This document shows, in pieces, positions 32,574-44,638 of a stretch of DNA of 64,000 bases. The notes under the pieces were generated by a model. It worked only from the letters and a program-made list of their open reading frames with translations. It was not told where the DNA came from and did not search any database. Origin of the DNA: Lichtheimia corymbifera B2541 (Eukaryota > Mucoromycota > Mucoromycetes > Mucorales > Lichtheimiaceae). Position numbers and translations under genes: made by a program. The stretch covers positions 1-64,000 of the forward strand of contig JNEU01001143.1 of assembly GCA_000697475.1 (NCBI GenBank). Reading direction: 5' to 3'. Position 1 is the first letter of the stretch, and each line of letters begins with the position of its first letter.

Positions 32574-35070
32574 TTACAATTTGCTTCCGGCACTGGCCAT
32601 CGCATCATCATCATTCATGTTGTTGTTGTTGTCTTCGCTCTCTAATGCTCGGGTCGCATAAAAGCGTACATCCACATCCGTGTCGCCACATAGCTTTTGT
32701 AGCACTGGATGGATTGTATTTGCCAGCGTGTCTTCATCTTGTTTCAAGAGCGGCATCAGTGTTTCCAAAGTCTTGGCAACGTTGAATCGTATATTCGGAA
32801 TGGGGTCGTTTGAAAGACTGACAATGGTAGGCAACACCGATTCTTTAATATCTTCAGAAGGAAGTACTTGAGCAAGGGTCTAAATAGATAATGCATATCA
32901 GATCATGTTACCCCTTCTCTCCTTCCTCAGCCTCGTATCCCCTTCTCCTCCCCGTTCCTGTACCACCACCACATACTTACCGTTAAGGCAAACAAAGTGG
33001 TCATCCGATACAGATAGCTTTCCTCGTGAACCATGTGTAGCACTTTGGGAATCGCTGTTCGTTTAGCCCATGCTGCACCAAACACCTTTGCAAGATTCTT
33101 CAAGTTGGTCGTTGCAGCTTCGCGGATGGCATACACCTTGTCACGTAACCACGAGATACATAATTCAAACAGCTTCTCGTCAAACATTTTTTCTCCTAAT
33201 TGCTTCGCGACAACAGGTGTGTATTCGATTATTTGCAGTCGTACACGCCATTGATTATCTTCCGAAAGCTCCATAATGGCTGGTAGCAAAGACTGTGACA
33301 AAGACTCCACACCCACCACTAAACAAAATAAATGATAAGCCCAATGTTGCCATAGCCTTGATTTTTCTTTTTTACCTTCATTCAACTCATCCAGCTTAGA
33401 AATCACATTCAGTCGCACCTCTGGAGACTCGTCTCGAAGTACATGGAGGAATATCGGCAATAAATACTTTGGTGTTCTGTGTGTGTATATATATGCATTG
33501 AGCGTTTTGCATTAATGGTCCAATTCCCCCTTCCCACTTACGCTTCCTTTCCAAGGATGGGTGCTAAACCGCTGACTTCTTTGGCAAGTGCAGCACGAAC
33601 ATGTTCATTTCCATCGGCAACAAGTTCTTCGACACAAGGCAGCAAATGCTCGACGACCATAGGCTTTTCAAGATACTGTGAAAATCCTATTCATGATTGA
33701 TTGATATCATTTCCCTTTGATGAAAACAACAATAATATACCTGAGATTTGTGATGCAGCTGCTGTTCTCACTTCAGCTTCTGGATCCTTGATAAGATCGA
33801 CAAATGGTTGTATCAGATGATCCCTAACGATCGGGTTCTTGAATGCATTGGCTATCTGGTTCATATGTATGTTAGCCAAACAGCCGTTTCCCTCGTGATG
33901 TGGACAATGTGCCCCTCCCCCTTCTGCCTTTTCTCATTCCGTATTACCTCGACATATTCAGAAGCCACCATGTATTTGACACGCCATGACTTGTCGCTAG
34001 CCAACGCTTGAAAAGCTGGTAACAAATGCTCTGTACGCTGCTCTATTGACAACAATTTGGCAATGGCGATCATGACATCCACCGCCAATAGACGCACCGA
34101 GTCTTGATCATCGGATGTGATTTGGTTGAACAGCTGCAAACCGAATCCCAACACATCTTCCAAGCCGAGTTCAGCATTCAATTGCTAGCGAAAGAAAGAG
34201 AACGATTACTATGATGGATGCTTCTCTCGTATATAGATATATATATCACTTACAGCCAAACATTTGGCAGCTGATCTCCTGACCATGGGACTGGGGTCTC
34301 CAACCAATTGTGAAAAGTTGCTAAGTATCATGCTACTGATGAGTCATCTCTTCCTTCTTGTTGGTCTCCAAAACTCACTTTCTGAATTCCTGTTGTACAG
34401 TGGGTGGTACTTTTTTGTAGACAGCTGCATAAAGTCCAGTAGCAGCGGATCGACTTGTAAACCATTCACCCAAGCTTAATCGATTGAGAAGGGGAACGAC
34501 ATGCTGCTCCACTTGAGGATGAGAAAATTGCTGAGTCAAATGGCAAAGCGACGTGATAGCCTATACAATGCATGCATACATGCGTTCAATATCTCTCTCT
34601 ATATCCATGATCCTATCTACATATATACACGTACATGTTCTCGAACGGATGGTTCTTCCACAGTAGAGAGGTTCTCCAACGGCGTCAATAAACAATGCGC
34701 ATAGTCAGTTCCACCCACTGAATCAACCAATTGCGATAGCTGATCGGCAAGTACAACAAGGACATCATCCTCATCGTCCAGTAACTCTAAATGCAAACGC
34801 GGTTAATGTTGCTTTTGTGTGAGTGTGTGTATGTGCACACTATATACCTTGTAGAAATGGCAACAACTCGTCTCGTGTACGTTGCTCACCCAGAGCAGTA
34901 GCAATGACAGGAAGTTTTCTTATGGCATTAATGCGGCATTGGATGTCGTCGTGCTTGAGGTCGTCGATAAGAGTGGACACGGTATACAAGTCATCTTGGT
35001 CATTGGTGTCAACGGTATCTTCTTCCATATAGTCGACAGGTGTTTCTGGGCTGCTAACGTCAACTTGCAT
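32574..35070 (-). CDS. TPD3: PP2A scaffold subunit A (PR65/Tpd3)
   Basis: HEAT-repeat scaffold joining the PP2A catalytic C and regulatory B subunits. Ten exons (minus): 34848-35070, 34635-34786, 34379-34560, 34254-34332, 33948-34184, 33741-33855, 33542-33686, 33376-33476, 32981-33318 and 32574-32879, giving 625 aa. About fifteen HEAT repeats of ~39 residues can be followed, with typical intra-repeat text such as [53 protein letters not shown] and [14 protein letters not shown]. The N-terminus has an acidic lead of about 30 residues, and the C-terminus an Asn/Asp stretch. Length fits Tpd3 (635 aa in yeast). Its 3' end lies 114 bp from the next gene's ATG. Confidence 0.95.
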
Positions 35071-35837
35071 GCTGTTGTTCTATGACTGTACGTGGTTGTG
35101 CAGCAAACAAAAAGGGTGTTGTGGAAAAAGAGAAAGGGTCTTTTTGAGAATGACGACCAATGCGCGACGGAAGATCAACTAACACAACCCCCCCTCCTTC
35201 CTCCTTTCAGCTCCCACTGCCACCACCACTACCTCCTCCCCATACAAATACATATGTATACACCTTAACGCGTCATTAGCATAGACGATACATAATTGAT
35301 ACTTGATGTAATAAATTGACCTTGACCCAATGTCATTGTTGAAACAAACCATCCCAGTGATACTTGGTCGTCGTAGTGTGGATAGGATAGCATTGCACGT
35401 GAGCATAATACAAAGACCCCTCGGGATAAAATGATAATCGTTTTCGTTGTTTATGCGTGAGTTGGGTGGTTGTACCACACACACGCACACTCGGATCTAG
35501 GGTAGTAGTAGTTGCATGATGCATTTGCATATTTTTTATGTGGAACCATTCTTGATACGTAACAGGACGACCTTCTCTTCAACGAGGAACCAATCAAAAG
35601 CACATGTTGACATGGATAACGTGAGAATTACATGTAGAGATTTCTACTTTACAGAAAACCAAATACGGGATCATCAGCGTGAGATTGCAAACACACGGCC
35701 TGGGAATAAGGTGTAACTCTCTACTCAAAGGGAAAAATCTCAAAGCTTCCGGATCAAACACAAAGCTTGTTCGCCCTGTGTCGAAAAAAAGAGCAAATAA
35801 AAAGGCGCGTCCATATCCTATACCTCCCTTCTTCTCA
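35071..35837. promoter_or_regulatory. Divergent promoter region, TPD3 and transketolase
   Basis: About 0.8 kb between divergent start codons. No supported gene; the minus frame 35179-35490 has no motif. Confidence 0.5.
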
Positions 35838-35883
35838 ATCGCTTCCTCCTCCTCCTCCTCCTCCTCCTCTTTTTACTCTTACT
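35838..35883 (+). promoter_or_regulatory. CT-rich leader of transketolase
   Basis: A near-pure CTC/CCT repeat followed by ctttttactcttact runs up to the ATG at 35884. Pyrimidine-rich leaders of this kind are common at transcription starts of highly expressed fungal metabolic genes. The role here is inferred. Confidence 0.45.
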
Positions 35884-38408
35884 ATGGTTCAAGACGTGAA
35901 CGAGCTTGCTGTCAATACCATTCGTGTGCTTGCTGGTGATATGACCCGTGGTGCAAACTCGGGTCATCCAGGTATTCATTTCAAATTGCAGCAACAACAA
36001 AAAGATGTTGTTATTAACCTCTTTTTACATAGGTGCACCTATGGGATGTGCCCCCATGGCCCATGTGCTCTTTACTCAGTTCTTGAATGTGAATCCAAAG
36101 AATCCTGACTTTATCGGTCGAGACCGCTTTGTGTTATCAAATGGCCATGGTTGTGCATTGCAATACATTCTCTTGCATTTGCTGGGATACGATGTATCCA
36201 TGCAGGATCTCAAGAATTTCAGACAAGTTGGGAGCAAGTAAGTAAAAACACAAATGGTGTATTGACTTTTGGGGCCTCACCATGATCCCATCATCAGGAC
36301 GCCTGGTCATCCAGAATCCACAGACACACCTGGTATTGAAGTCACCACAGGTCCTCTTGGTCAAGGTACGTACATATATATATATATATAAGGACAGGAG
36401 GTGAGACTCATCATCAATGTACGTATGTAGGCATCTCCAATGCTGTGGGTCTTGCTGCTGCTGAAGCTCATTTGGCTGCCAACTATAACCGCCCGGATTA
36501 CCCAATCTTTAATAACTACACCTACACCATCCTTGGTGATGGATGTCTTCAAGAAGGTGTGGCAGCTGAGGCTGTCTCTCTTGCAGGGTAAGTTGTACAA
36601 TCTAGTATGTGAGATGCGGAAAGATTGATCGCGCGTACACACATTTAGACACTGGAAGCTTGGCAAACTGATCGCCTTATATGATGCCAACAACATCACC
36701 ATTGATGGAAACATTGGCAACTCGTTCACAGAAGATGTAGGAAAGCGCTTTGAAGCCTATGGATGGCATGTGCTTGAAGTACAAGATGGCAATCATGACC
36801 TCCCTTCCATTGCCAAAGCGATTCAAGAGGCACAGGCTGTAACAGACAAGCCTACCATTATCAAAATCAAGACCACGATTGGTAAGTTCTGCTCATGAAC
36901 CTAGGATGGATCATTGACCAAAATTGTATACATAGGCTATGGATCATTGATTGAAAATAATGAAAAGGTTCATGGTTCGCCTCTCACAGGTATATATATA
37001 ATGGATGATATAAACAATGGGAACACTACTAAGACGATGTTTTGTGTTATAGACGAAGATTTGGTACAACTCAAAAAGAAATTTGGATTGAACCCTGAGG
37101 AGAAATATCAGGTGCCACCCTCAGTGTACGAGCTTTATGCCGCACGTGCTAAACATGGTCAAGAATATGAAAATGCATGGACAGCTTTATTCGAAAAATA
37201 TGCTCAAGCATATCCAAAGGAAGCTGCAGAGATCCGTCGACGTTTTGCTGGCGAGTTACCAGAAGGATGGGAGTCTGCTTTGCCTCGTTTTACACCCAGT
37301 GATGCCGCATTAGCCACACGCAAGTCGTCCGAAGTGGTATTGAATGCGATTGCCAATGGCCTTATTCCAGACTTTACCAGTGGTTGTGCTGATCTTTCGA
37401 CATCCACGCTTAATCGATGGAAGACGGCTGTGGATTTCCAACACGTAAGTAAGAGAGAGAAAGAGGAGGATACATGGTACGACGAATTCACACTGCTGTA
37501 CATGTAAAATAGCCGTCCACAGGCCTTGGTGAATACAGTGGTCAGTATTTCCGCTATGGTGTACGTGAGCATGGTACGTAAAAAAGAGTTGATTTGTGAT
37601 GGACATGTCATTAACACTGTACGTAGGCATGTTCGCTATCATGAACGGCATGGCGCATTATGGTGGTATTATTCCTATTGGTGCCACGTTCCTCAACTTT
37701 TTGACCTATGGATGGGGTGCGGCACGTTTGGCTGCGTTGTCTGGCCTGGGTGTGATTTACATCATGACGCATGACTCGATTGGTCTTGGCGAAGACGGTC
37801 CAACGCATCAACCTATTGAGATATTGGCATTGACACGTGCTACACCCAATATGCTTACCTTCCGCCCTGGTGATGCCAACGAAGTGGCTGGTACATGGGC
37901 TATGGCACTAAAGAACCGCCATCGACCTGCTGTGTTTTGCCTTTCACGTCAACCTGTACCCAATTTGGAAGGATCATCGCTTGAAGCTGTTGCCAAAGGT
38001 GCCTATGTATTGCAAGATGCAAATGATGCCAAGGTCGTCTTGGTGGGTACGGGATCCGAAGTATGTATTGCTGTGGAGGCTGCAAAGGAACTCGCGGCCA
38101 AGGGTATTCCAGCTCGTGTTGTATCCATGCCATGCGTTGAACTATATGAGGAGCAACCCGACGATTACAAACAAAAAGTGTTCCCTCCCAATTTACCTAT
38201 CGTCTCTGTTGAGGCTCTAGGCGTGAGAGGTTGGGATAGGTATGCACACGCTCATGTGGGTATGAAAGGATTCGGTGCTTCAGGACCCTACAAGGATCTC
38301 TATAAAAAATTCAACATCACCTCAGAAGCTGTCACTGCCAAAGCAGAAAAGGCCATTGCTCATTTCCAGAAACTTGGCTATGTACCCCAACTCGGTGTAG
38401 AAATCTAA
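35884..38408 (+). CDS. TKL1: Transketolase
   Basis: TPP-dependent transfer of two-carbon ketol units in the non-oxidative pentose phosphate pathway, cytosolic. Exons: 35884-35971, 36033-36237, 36298-36365, 36431-36587, 36649-36881, 36936-36989, 37053-37444, 37513-37573 and 37627-38408, giving 679 aa, the usual length. Landmarks: [19 protein letters not shown] (substrate His), TPGHPE and [27 protein letters not shown] (TPP/metal loop), and VHGSPL. The pyrimidine domain carries [11 protein letters not shown] and the aminopyrimidine-binding [20 protein letters not shown]. The C-terminal domain has LVGTGSEV and [15 protein letters not shown]. Complete, with no presequence. Confidence 0.97.
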
Positions 38409-38560
38409 ATACCACACACCCACACACACACAATAGGATGGAATAAAAAGAACGCTATACATTGCATCAACTCTTTTATGTATACTTTAAACGGAAAGGG
38501 TGTGTCTCAAGAAATAGAAATCAGAATGGAAAGAAAAAGGGTGAAGCTGCTGGGTTTGAT

Positions 38561-41500
38561 CTATCGTCGGTAGCTTGAATGATGATGATGATGGTGGTGA
38601 TGGTGATGTGAAGGTGGCGGTGCATGATGTTGATGCTGTTGTTGTTGTTGTCGCTGTCGACGTTTTTGTGCCTCGGTTGACTGAATTCGCTTGAATCCAT
38701 TAATCAAATCGCTCACCACAGGATAAGAAGTATCTCTCAATCGATATCCATCAGGTAAAAGTTTCACCATCCAACGAGCTGGTTGTGATTTGGCATTCAA
38801 CTTGAAGCCTAGTTCAAAGTATCCAGGTTTGTCGCTTAAGCAAAAACCGTATGCTGACATTCGTGGGTTGGCCATAGTAAGAGCCGAAAGATGGGATTCT
38901 AGAGAAATACCATACATGAGCATCCAGTTGTAAAAAGACCGTTATTCCTACTTACGCAATGCTTGAACGCCACCTGATCGATATTTTGGATGAGCAATCA
39001 ATTCCTCCGCCTTGGCTGCAATAGCTTCAACATAGGTGACAATCAACTGATCCAGATCGTCAAAGATTTGATCATTCACCTTGTATTGCACAGGTGCAAA
39101 TGCCGAATTGTCTTTGCGCACCTCCACCACATCAATATGCTGATACATGTTGTCATCCACTTTCCACGTGATCGCAATGTGATCAGCACCTCTTGAGGAT
39201 GGACGAATCACCAAATCACCTCGTTGACGATCAGCAAGATATTCTTCAGCCTGCGAATAGTTGAAGGGGCGGAAGAGTGGATGATTGACCGTACGTTGAA
39301 CACGCGTCTTCTTCTTTAGCAATGCATTCCTCCTATTGATTTCGGCAGCTTCGGCTGTGAGGTCATAGTATTGATCATTGGGTACACGACGCAATTCTAA
39401 ATCGCCATCCGGCCTAGTATCCGATTCCTTGCATGACATATCCACCACAAACTTTTCCTTATCAATATGAAGCACCTTTGCATTCACTGTGGATCCTTGC
39501 TCCAATACATCTCCTACACTCATCACGCGTGTATCTGATACATTGTCGATATACAGCATGCCTTCAAGTCCATTGGATAACAAGCAAATCGCCATCTTGC
39601 CACGCAACTGCTGGATCTTGACAGGTACAATGAATCCTTCCCGAAGCGTCTCTGGCGTCTCACCCGTAACCATGGTAAAGGTCTCTTCCAACGTAGGTCG
39701 TGTGTATCGATTGCGTCGATCGTGATAAGGACCCTGTAACTCAAGTTTGATGTGTTCCAAGATTTGCCGCTTTGGCGCACGATACTGCTCACGTAGTACA
39801 GTTGCATAATCGTCGAGAATCAAGTCATTCAGTTTCTTGGGGTATTCTTTGACGACACGTCGCACAATGGCCACCTTGGTGTCATAATCATCCATGTCAT
39901 CCTCATCAATCTCGAGCGCATCGCCTGCCATCTTACGAGCAAGGTCGTACTCTTGTGGGTGAATTCGTGTATCATCCAAAATATCAGCATCGTCCACACC
40001 TTGTATCCGTAAATAGCTGGCACAGTTCATAAATGTAATAGCGGGTGTCATTCCTCGTGTAACAAGTGCTGATCTGCTTTCGAGCTCGCCCTAGAATGAA
40101 AAATCACCAAAATCAGTCTATACACCCATATTCCACTGTTTAGTCTCCAACTTACCCTAGCCTCAATCTTGCGTAATATATTTTGTGCCTTTCTTGGACC
40201 TAAACCACATACATGTGGCAATGCGCTGGCAATGTATGGATTGGTAGCGGCTGCATTGATATCAACTCCCATGTCGTTAACAACATTGATCAAGGCTCGT
40301 TCAAGATAGTGATGGCGAACTTCAGCAGGCACCAAGCTGTCAAACTTGTGGAAATGAAGAGCAAGTAAATCAGAGCCGAGACTTGTGTATTCGAGAATTG
40401 GGCATTGGAGACGACGAGCCAAGCTGATACAGTAACGTGTCACCTCAGCGTACTCTCCATATTCGTCATGCGCACGTTTGGAATTCTTGTACAGACGAGA
40501 GGTCTGATCATCCACAGCCACTAGGTCAATAGGTGGCGTACCAGATTCGAGGGTGCCATTGACTTCACTGACCAATCGTTGCATGTGCTTGAGAACGTGA
40601 TGAGCCTGAGCATTGAATCCAGCAACACCAACAACATTAGGCCGCTTCGTCTTTACAAAGTCCACCAATTGTCTCCAACTCTTTTCATCGCGGAAAGTAG
40701 GAATCTCAATATTGTCGATCATTCGTCCTCGATGATTCAAGCACACAGCCATGATAGGATCCTTGTAGTCACCGTTTCCAGAAGACACCGCAATCACACG
40801 TGGGATACCATTCTTGTATCGATCGGCATCTCGACCACGGAAAGGACCCACATTCACCTTGCTCATCAATGTCTGATAGGATGCCTCGCAAATCGTTTCT
40901 TGTGATTCCATTCGCAGCTTTTCTCGGATGTACTTTTCCATTTGTGGAAGCAAATGATCATCGACAGCCATTCGAATGACATCTTGGCGGTGCCGGTTCC
41001 ATTGTTGCACAGAGTCACTGAAGCCATCCGACATGTAGAATTCAGCAATTTGCTCAAACCAGCCTTGATAATTGGCCACGCCCACAGTGATCGTTAGGAA
41101 CCCATCCGATTCAGCTTGTAACAACTGAAGAAACTCGCCATTTTGGAAACTACCAATAGGCTTCTCATGCAAGAATTTGAATGGCTAAAAAAAAGGAGCC
41201 ATGTCAGAAAACACTGACATCTTCTCACCATGGACAGCAGGCACTTACATGTAAGGGATGCAACTCATCAATAATGGTGAATCCGCGCTCTGTCGGCTTT
41301 ACACTGACAACTGCTCTGGTATCCAAATCACGACGCATCGCCTTTCTCGTTTGTGGATCATGAGCTACCTCGCTGGCCAATACAAGTTTTGCAGCTAATC
41401 CATCAAACAAATGTCAGTGACAATGTAAAGAATGAAAGCAACATGATTGATGCCCCTTACCTCGTAATACCCTGGAGGGATCAGAAAATCCTGAAGAGCT

Positions 41501-43455
41501 GGTGTAATTTTGTGCTTCTTCTTCAGGTGATGCAATCTCGTCTTCAGGAAAGTATCGGCGGGGATTCTCAAGATAGTTGGCACCATACTGCCAGGATTGA
41601 ATGCTGAAGCGCTATAAACATAGATTGAGTTAATCATGTCATTCCATATTCCATATACACCCTCCATCATTTACCGAAAGGAAATCACCCAGCTTGTTCT
41701 TTAAGCTCTTCTCATACAATGACTTGTTCATAGGGCGCTTGGGACCTCTTGATTGCTTTTGGAAGTTGTTGATCTGCTCGGCAAAGTGGTAATAGACGTA
41801 GTCGGAAATATCATTGAGATCGTCAAGACGTTCAGCGCTGTCAAGAAGCTTGTTGACATAGTCGTCGTTGATCATGGACCGTGAAATCATCTCCCGCAAT
41901 GCTTTCTTTCGATTGGCGAAGCTCTGAAATTTGAAATCCAAATCGTAAATCTTCCACAAATCATCCTTCGTCAACAACTCGGTCGTGATGCCTGATACAG
42001 GATCCATTTCGGTAAAGTAGTCGCGTCGATGATCAGCAATGAAGGGCACTTCAAGATATTCACGTGTGATGAAACCGATAACGGATTTAACCGCTTCAAG
42101 AAGGCTGTCGCTAGGCTGAATAAGCTGCTTGATGATCACAAGTTCACGGAACACCCAGGATGCTTCAGCTTCAATCTCCTCATCGGAAGGTGTCGTATCA
42201 AAGTCCTTGCGCATACCAGCATAACGAATTTGCATACGCTCAGGAATATCTCGTAAACGCACTTCATCATCTTCCTCAGTAAGCATCTTTGCTTTCAATT
42301 CGCTCGGTTCAAAGACATCAGCCAACTTGGGTTCAGGTTGCTCGGTATATTCTTCGGCCTATACAATAAACAAGATCAGTCTATATACATACACAAACGC
42401 ACGTAATGTAATGATGACACCCTACCTCTTCCTCAAACAATGCCCAATCATAGTCCGTTCCATCACCAAAAATATCATACATATCCGCCAAAACACTATA
42501 AACGATATAAGAGATCCATATTGCATCCGCGTGATGGATTTCACTTACTCTTCATCGAGACCTTCGGGTAAAATGCCCATCATTTCTTTGGCAGCTCGGC
42601 GACGTGTTGGTGCCTCATGCATATAATCGTGCTGTCTGTCATCTTCCATCATCTCTTCTTCATCCTCATCAGCAATGAAATCGTTGATATCATCATAAAC
42701 CGCTTGTCGTCGGTACGCAGCATGAGTTGCATAGGTATCCTCCTCTTCCATAGGGGCTTCTTCAGTTCCCACTGCACCGACTGGCTCAGCTTCCTCATCT
42801 GAAAAGAACTTGTCCACTGAGGGTTCTTGCATCTCTTCTTCAGGTTCAATTTGTCGTCCACGTTTTAAACGCTTCAACTTTGGCTAAACATCATATCCTT
42901 GTCAGATCACATATCTCCCTTTTTTTCATCATCACTTTTACCTCTCTCCTCGATAACTTTAAGCCTGTGTTCTCTTCAAGGAGATCCAAATCTTCTTCAT
43001 CGAGTTCTTCGTCGTCTATCCGTGAAATGTGCACGATCAGCCCTCTGTCGATAAACGTACGCACGTCTTGACTTACACTCTTGAATCTTTTTTCGTTTTC
43101 TTCGACGCATTGACACTCGTTGCGACCCATCCGAGTCCTGATCTTCTTCTTGTTCCTCGTCGTCATCGACAATAAATCCTTCAGCAATCTAAGATCGTCC
43201 CCCCAGAGATGGGTCAATGAGAAAACGTTCAAGGTGGAGAGGGGCGTTGATCTCACTACTACGTACTTTACGTGCTTCTTCCTCGTCTTCGTCTTCTTCC
43301 TCGTCGTCGTCATCCTCATCGCTCGAATTGCCAATGCCACCACCGCGACCTGCGTTGCCATGATTGAAGCCTGTCGTCACTCCCTCGCCTTCTGACGAGT
43401 TTTCTTCTTCGTCATGATCCTCATGTTGATAATAGTTGGCCTCGTTGTCGTCCAT
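38561..43455 (-). CDS. SPT6: Transcription elongation factor and histone chaperone Spt6
   Basis: Binds elongating Pol II and reassembles nucleosomes behind it. Exons (minus): 43267-43455, 43077-43188, 42942-43015, 42549-42883, 42426-42495, 41675-42358, 41461-41611, 41249-41394, 40156-41184, 38956-40090 and 38561-38898, giving 1420 aa. Order of parts: a very acidic N-terminus (1 to about 240) with LDEEDLDLLEENTGLK; helical core with the DPVSGITTELLTKDDLW block; YqgF/RNase H-like domain (about 715-870, GVAGFNAQAHHVLKHM); HhH (about 890-930, LPHVCGLGPRKAQNI); S1 domain (about 1080-1150); and C-terminal tandem SH2 (HPLFRPFNYSQAEEYL, then GDLVIRPSSRGADHIAITW). It ends in a Gln/His-rich tail with ten consecutive His encoded by a trinucleotide repeat. 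The tail varies between fungi. Confidence 0.96.
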
Positions 43456-44110
43456 TGTGTTGTGGAAAAGAAAAGAAAGAGGCAAAGAGGTAATATGAGA
43501 ACGTAAAAGTTAAAAAAACAGAGACTGACAAGAGAGAAAGAGTGAACAAGCGTGAATTGAGTGGATATGGAATCGGACAAGCAATGTCTCACACACACAC
43601 CTCTCCTCCTGCCGATGGTGACTTGAATTTAACCAATCGCATACGACTTTTTACAACAGCATTTATCTCTCTGTCTTTTTGGATAAATAAATGGATATAT
43701 TTATTGAAAGAAAAAATGAAGAATCAAAGAAAAGGGCGTGATGTGAGTGGGATGGGGAAAAAAGCATGTACAAGCGATCTCTCTAATAAAGGCTATAAGT
43801 ATGTACGTGAAAGCATGGTGTAAGGAAAAGGAAGGGAATTAGGTCTCTATGATCTTATATCTCTTTTTTTTTATCAGTCATATCTAACAAAGGTAGGGGT
43901 AGAGGAAAGGAAGCTTTAGAAGGGATGTCGTTGATCAGGGAAAATAAGAGGCAATATATCGTCGGGTAGTTCTATATACATAAGCGTACACCTTTTTCTT
44001 TGAGGGAAGGAGGAGGTGTATATATATTAGGTGAGTGAGTGAGCGAGCACATTTCCATTCGTGTGTGTGTGCACCAGCAGTTATTGATGATGTGTATTCT
44101 CGTGTTTTCC
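43456..44110. other. Intergenic region, promoter of SPT6
   Basis: About 0.65 kb. The plus frame 43542-43823 has no motif. A/T-rich and purine-rich tracts occur; no clear TATA box was found. Confidence 0.5.
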
Positions 44111-44500
44111 TTATGCAGCGCAAATAGGGGTCAAGCTGACACGAACGGTACGAGAGGGGTATTCCACAATGAGTGACTCAAGCTCAATGGATTTCGAAGA
44201 ACGAGGAGCAGGCAATGGTTGGTGAGAAGATGATTTGCGTGAGAATGAAAAGCTGGAACGCACAGATGAAATCGATGTCGATGTGGATAAACAAGGTGTA
44301 TCCAAATCATCCGCTTGATGAGTGGATTTTTTTGGATGCAACATGCGAGTGATCGAACGTCGAAATGATGCCTTGCGGTTTTGGAATACGGTGGATACTG
44401 AATGCGACATGCTGGGAGTAGGACTAGGAGCACTCTTTTTGTCGGTAACAGCAGCAGGTGTATCAAGGACGTGGACACGGTTGGAAGTAGAAAAGAACAT
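44111..44500 (-). CDS. Small Ser-rich basic protein, unknown
   Basis: 129 aa in one exon (minus), with the ATG at 44500 and a TATA box about 130 bp upstream. The composition is Ser/Thr/Arg-rich with several Arg-Ser and Ser-Pro sites (for example KASFRRSITRML, SFSFSRKSS) that look like kinase targets. No signal peptide, membrane segment or domain is recognised. The C-terminal ~25 residues (ELESLIVEYPSRTVRVSLTP) look more ordered than the rest. Called because of its length, promoter and uniform composition; function is unknown. Confidence 0.55.
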   Translation of the reverse strand: MFFSTSNRVHVLDTPAAVTDKKSAPSPTPSMSHSVSTVFQNRKASFRRSITRMLHPKKSTHQADDLDTPCLSTSTSISSVRSSFSFSRKSSSHQPLPAPRSSKSIELESLIVEYPSRTVRVSLTPICAA

Positions 44501-44630
44501 CTTTTGTATATAGGCGTGTGTGTAAGAAAGTGTATATGAAAGCAGAAAAGAATCTAGCAGGTGTTGTTGTAGTGGAATGCAGATGGAATGTCTGTGTTAT
44601 TGTGTGGGAGAGTGATGATGGTAGTGGTCC

Positions 44631-44638
44631 TTTTTATA
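44631..44638 (-). promoter_or_regulatory. TATA box of the Ser-rich small protein gene
   Basis: tataaaaa on the minus strand, 131-138 bp before the ATG at 44500. Confidence 0.5.

Noticed and set aside
43542..43823. 93-codon plus-strand frame upstream of SPT6
   Set aside because: No motif, low-complexity lysine-rich translation of an AT-rich promoter.
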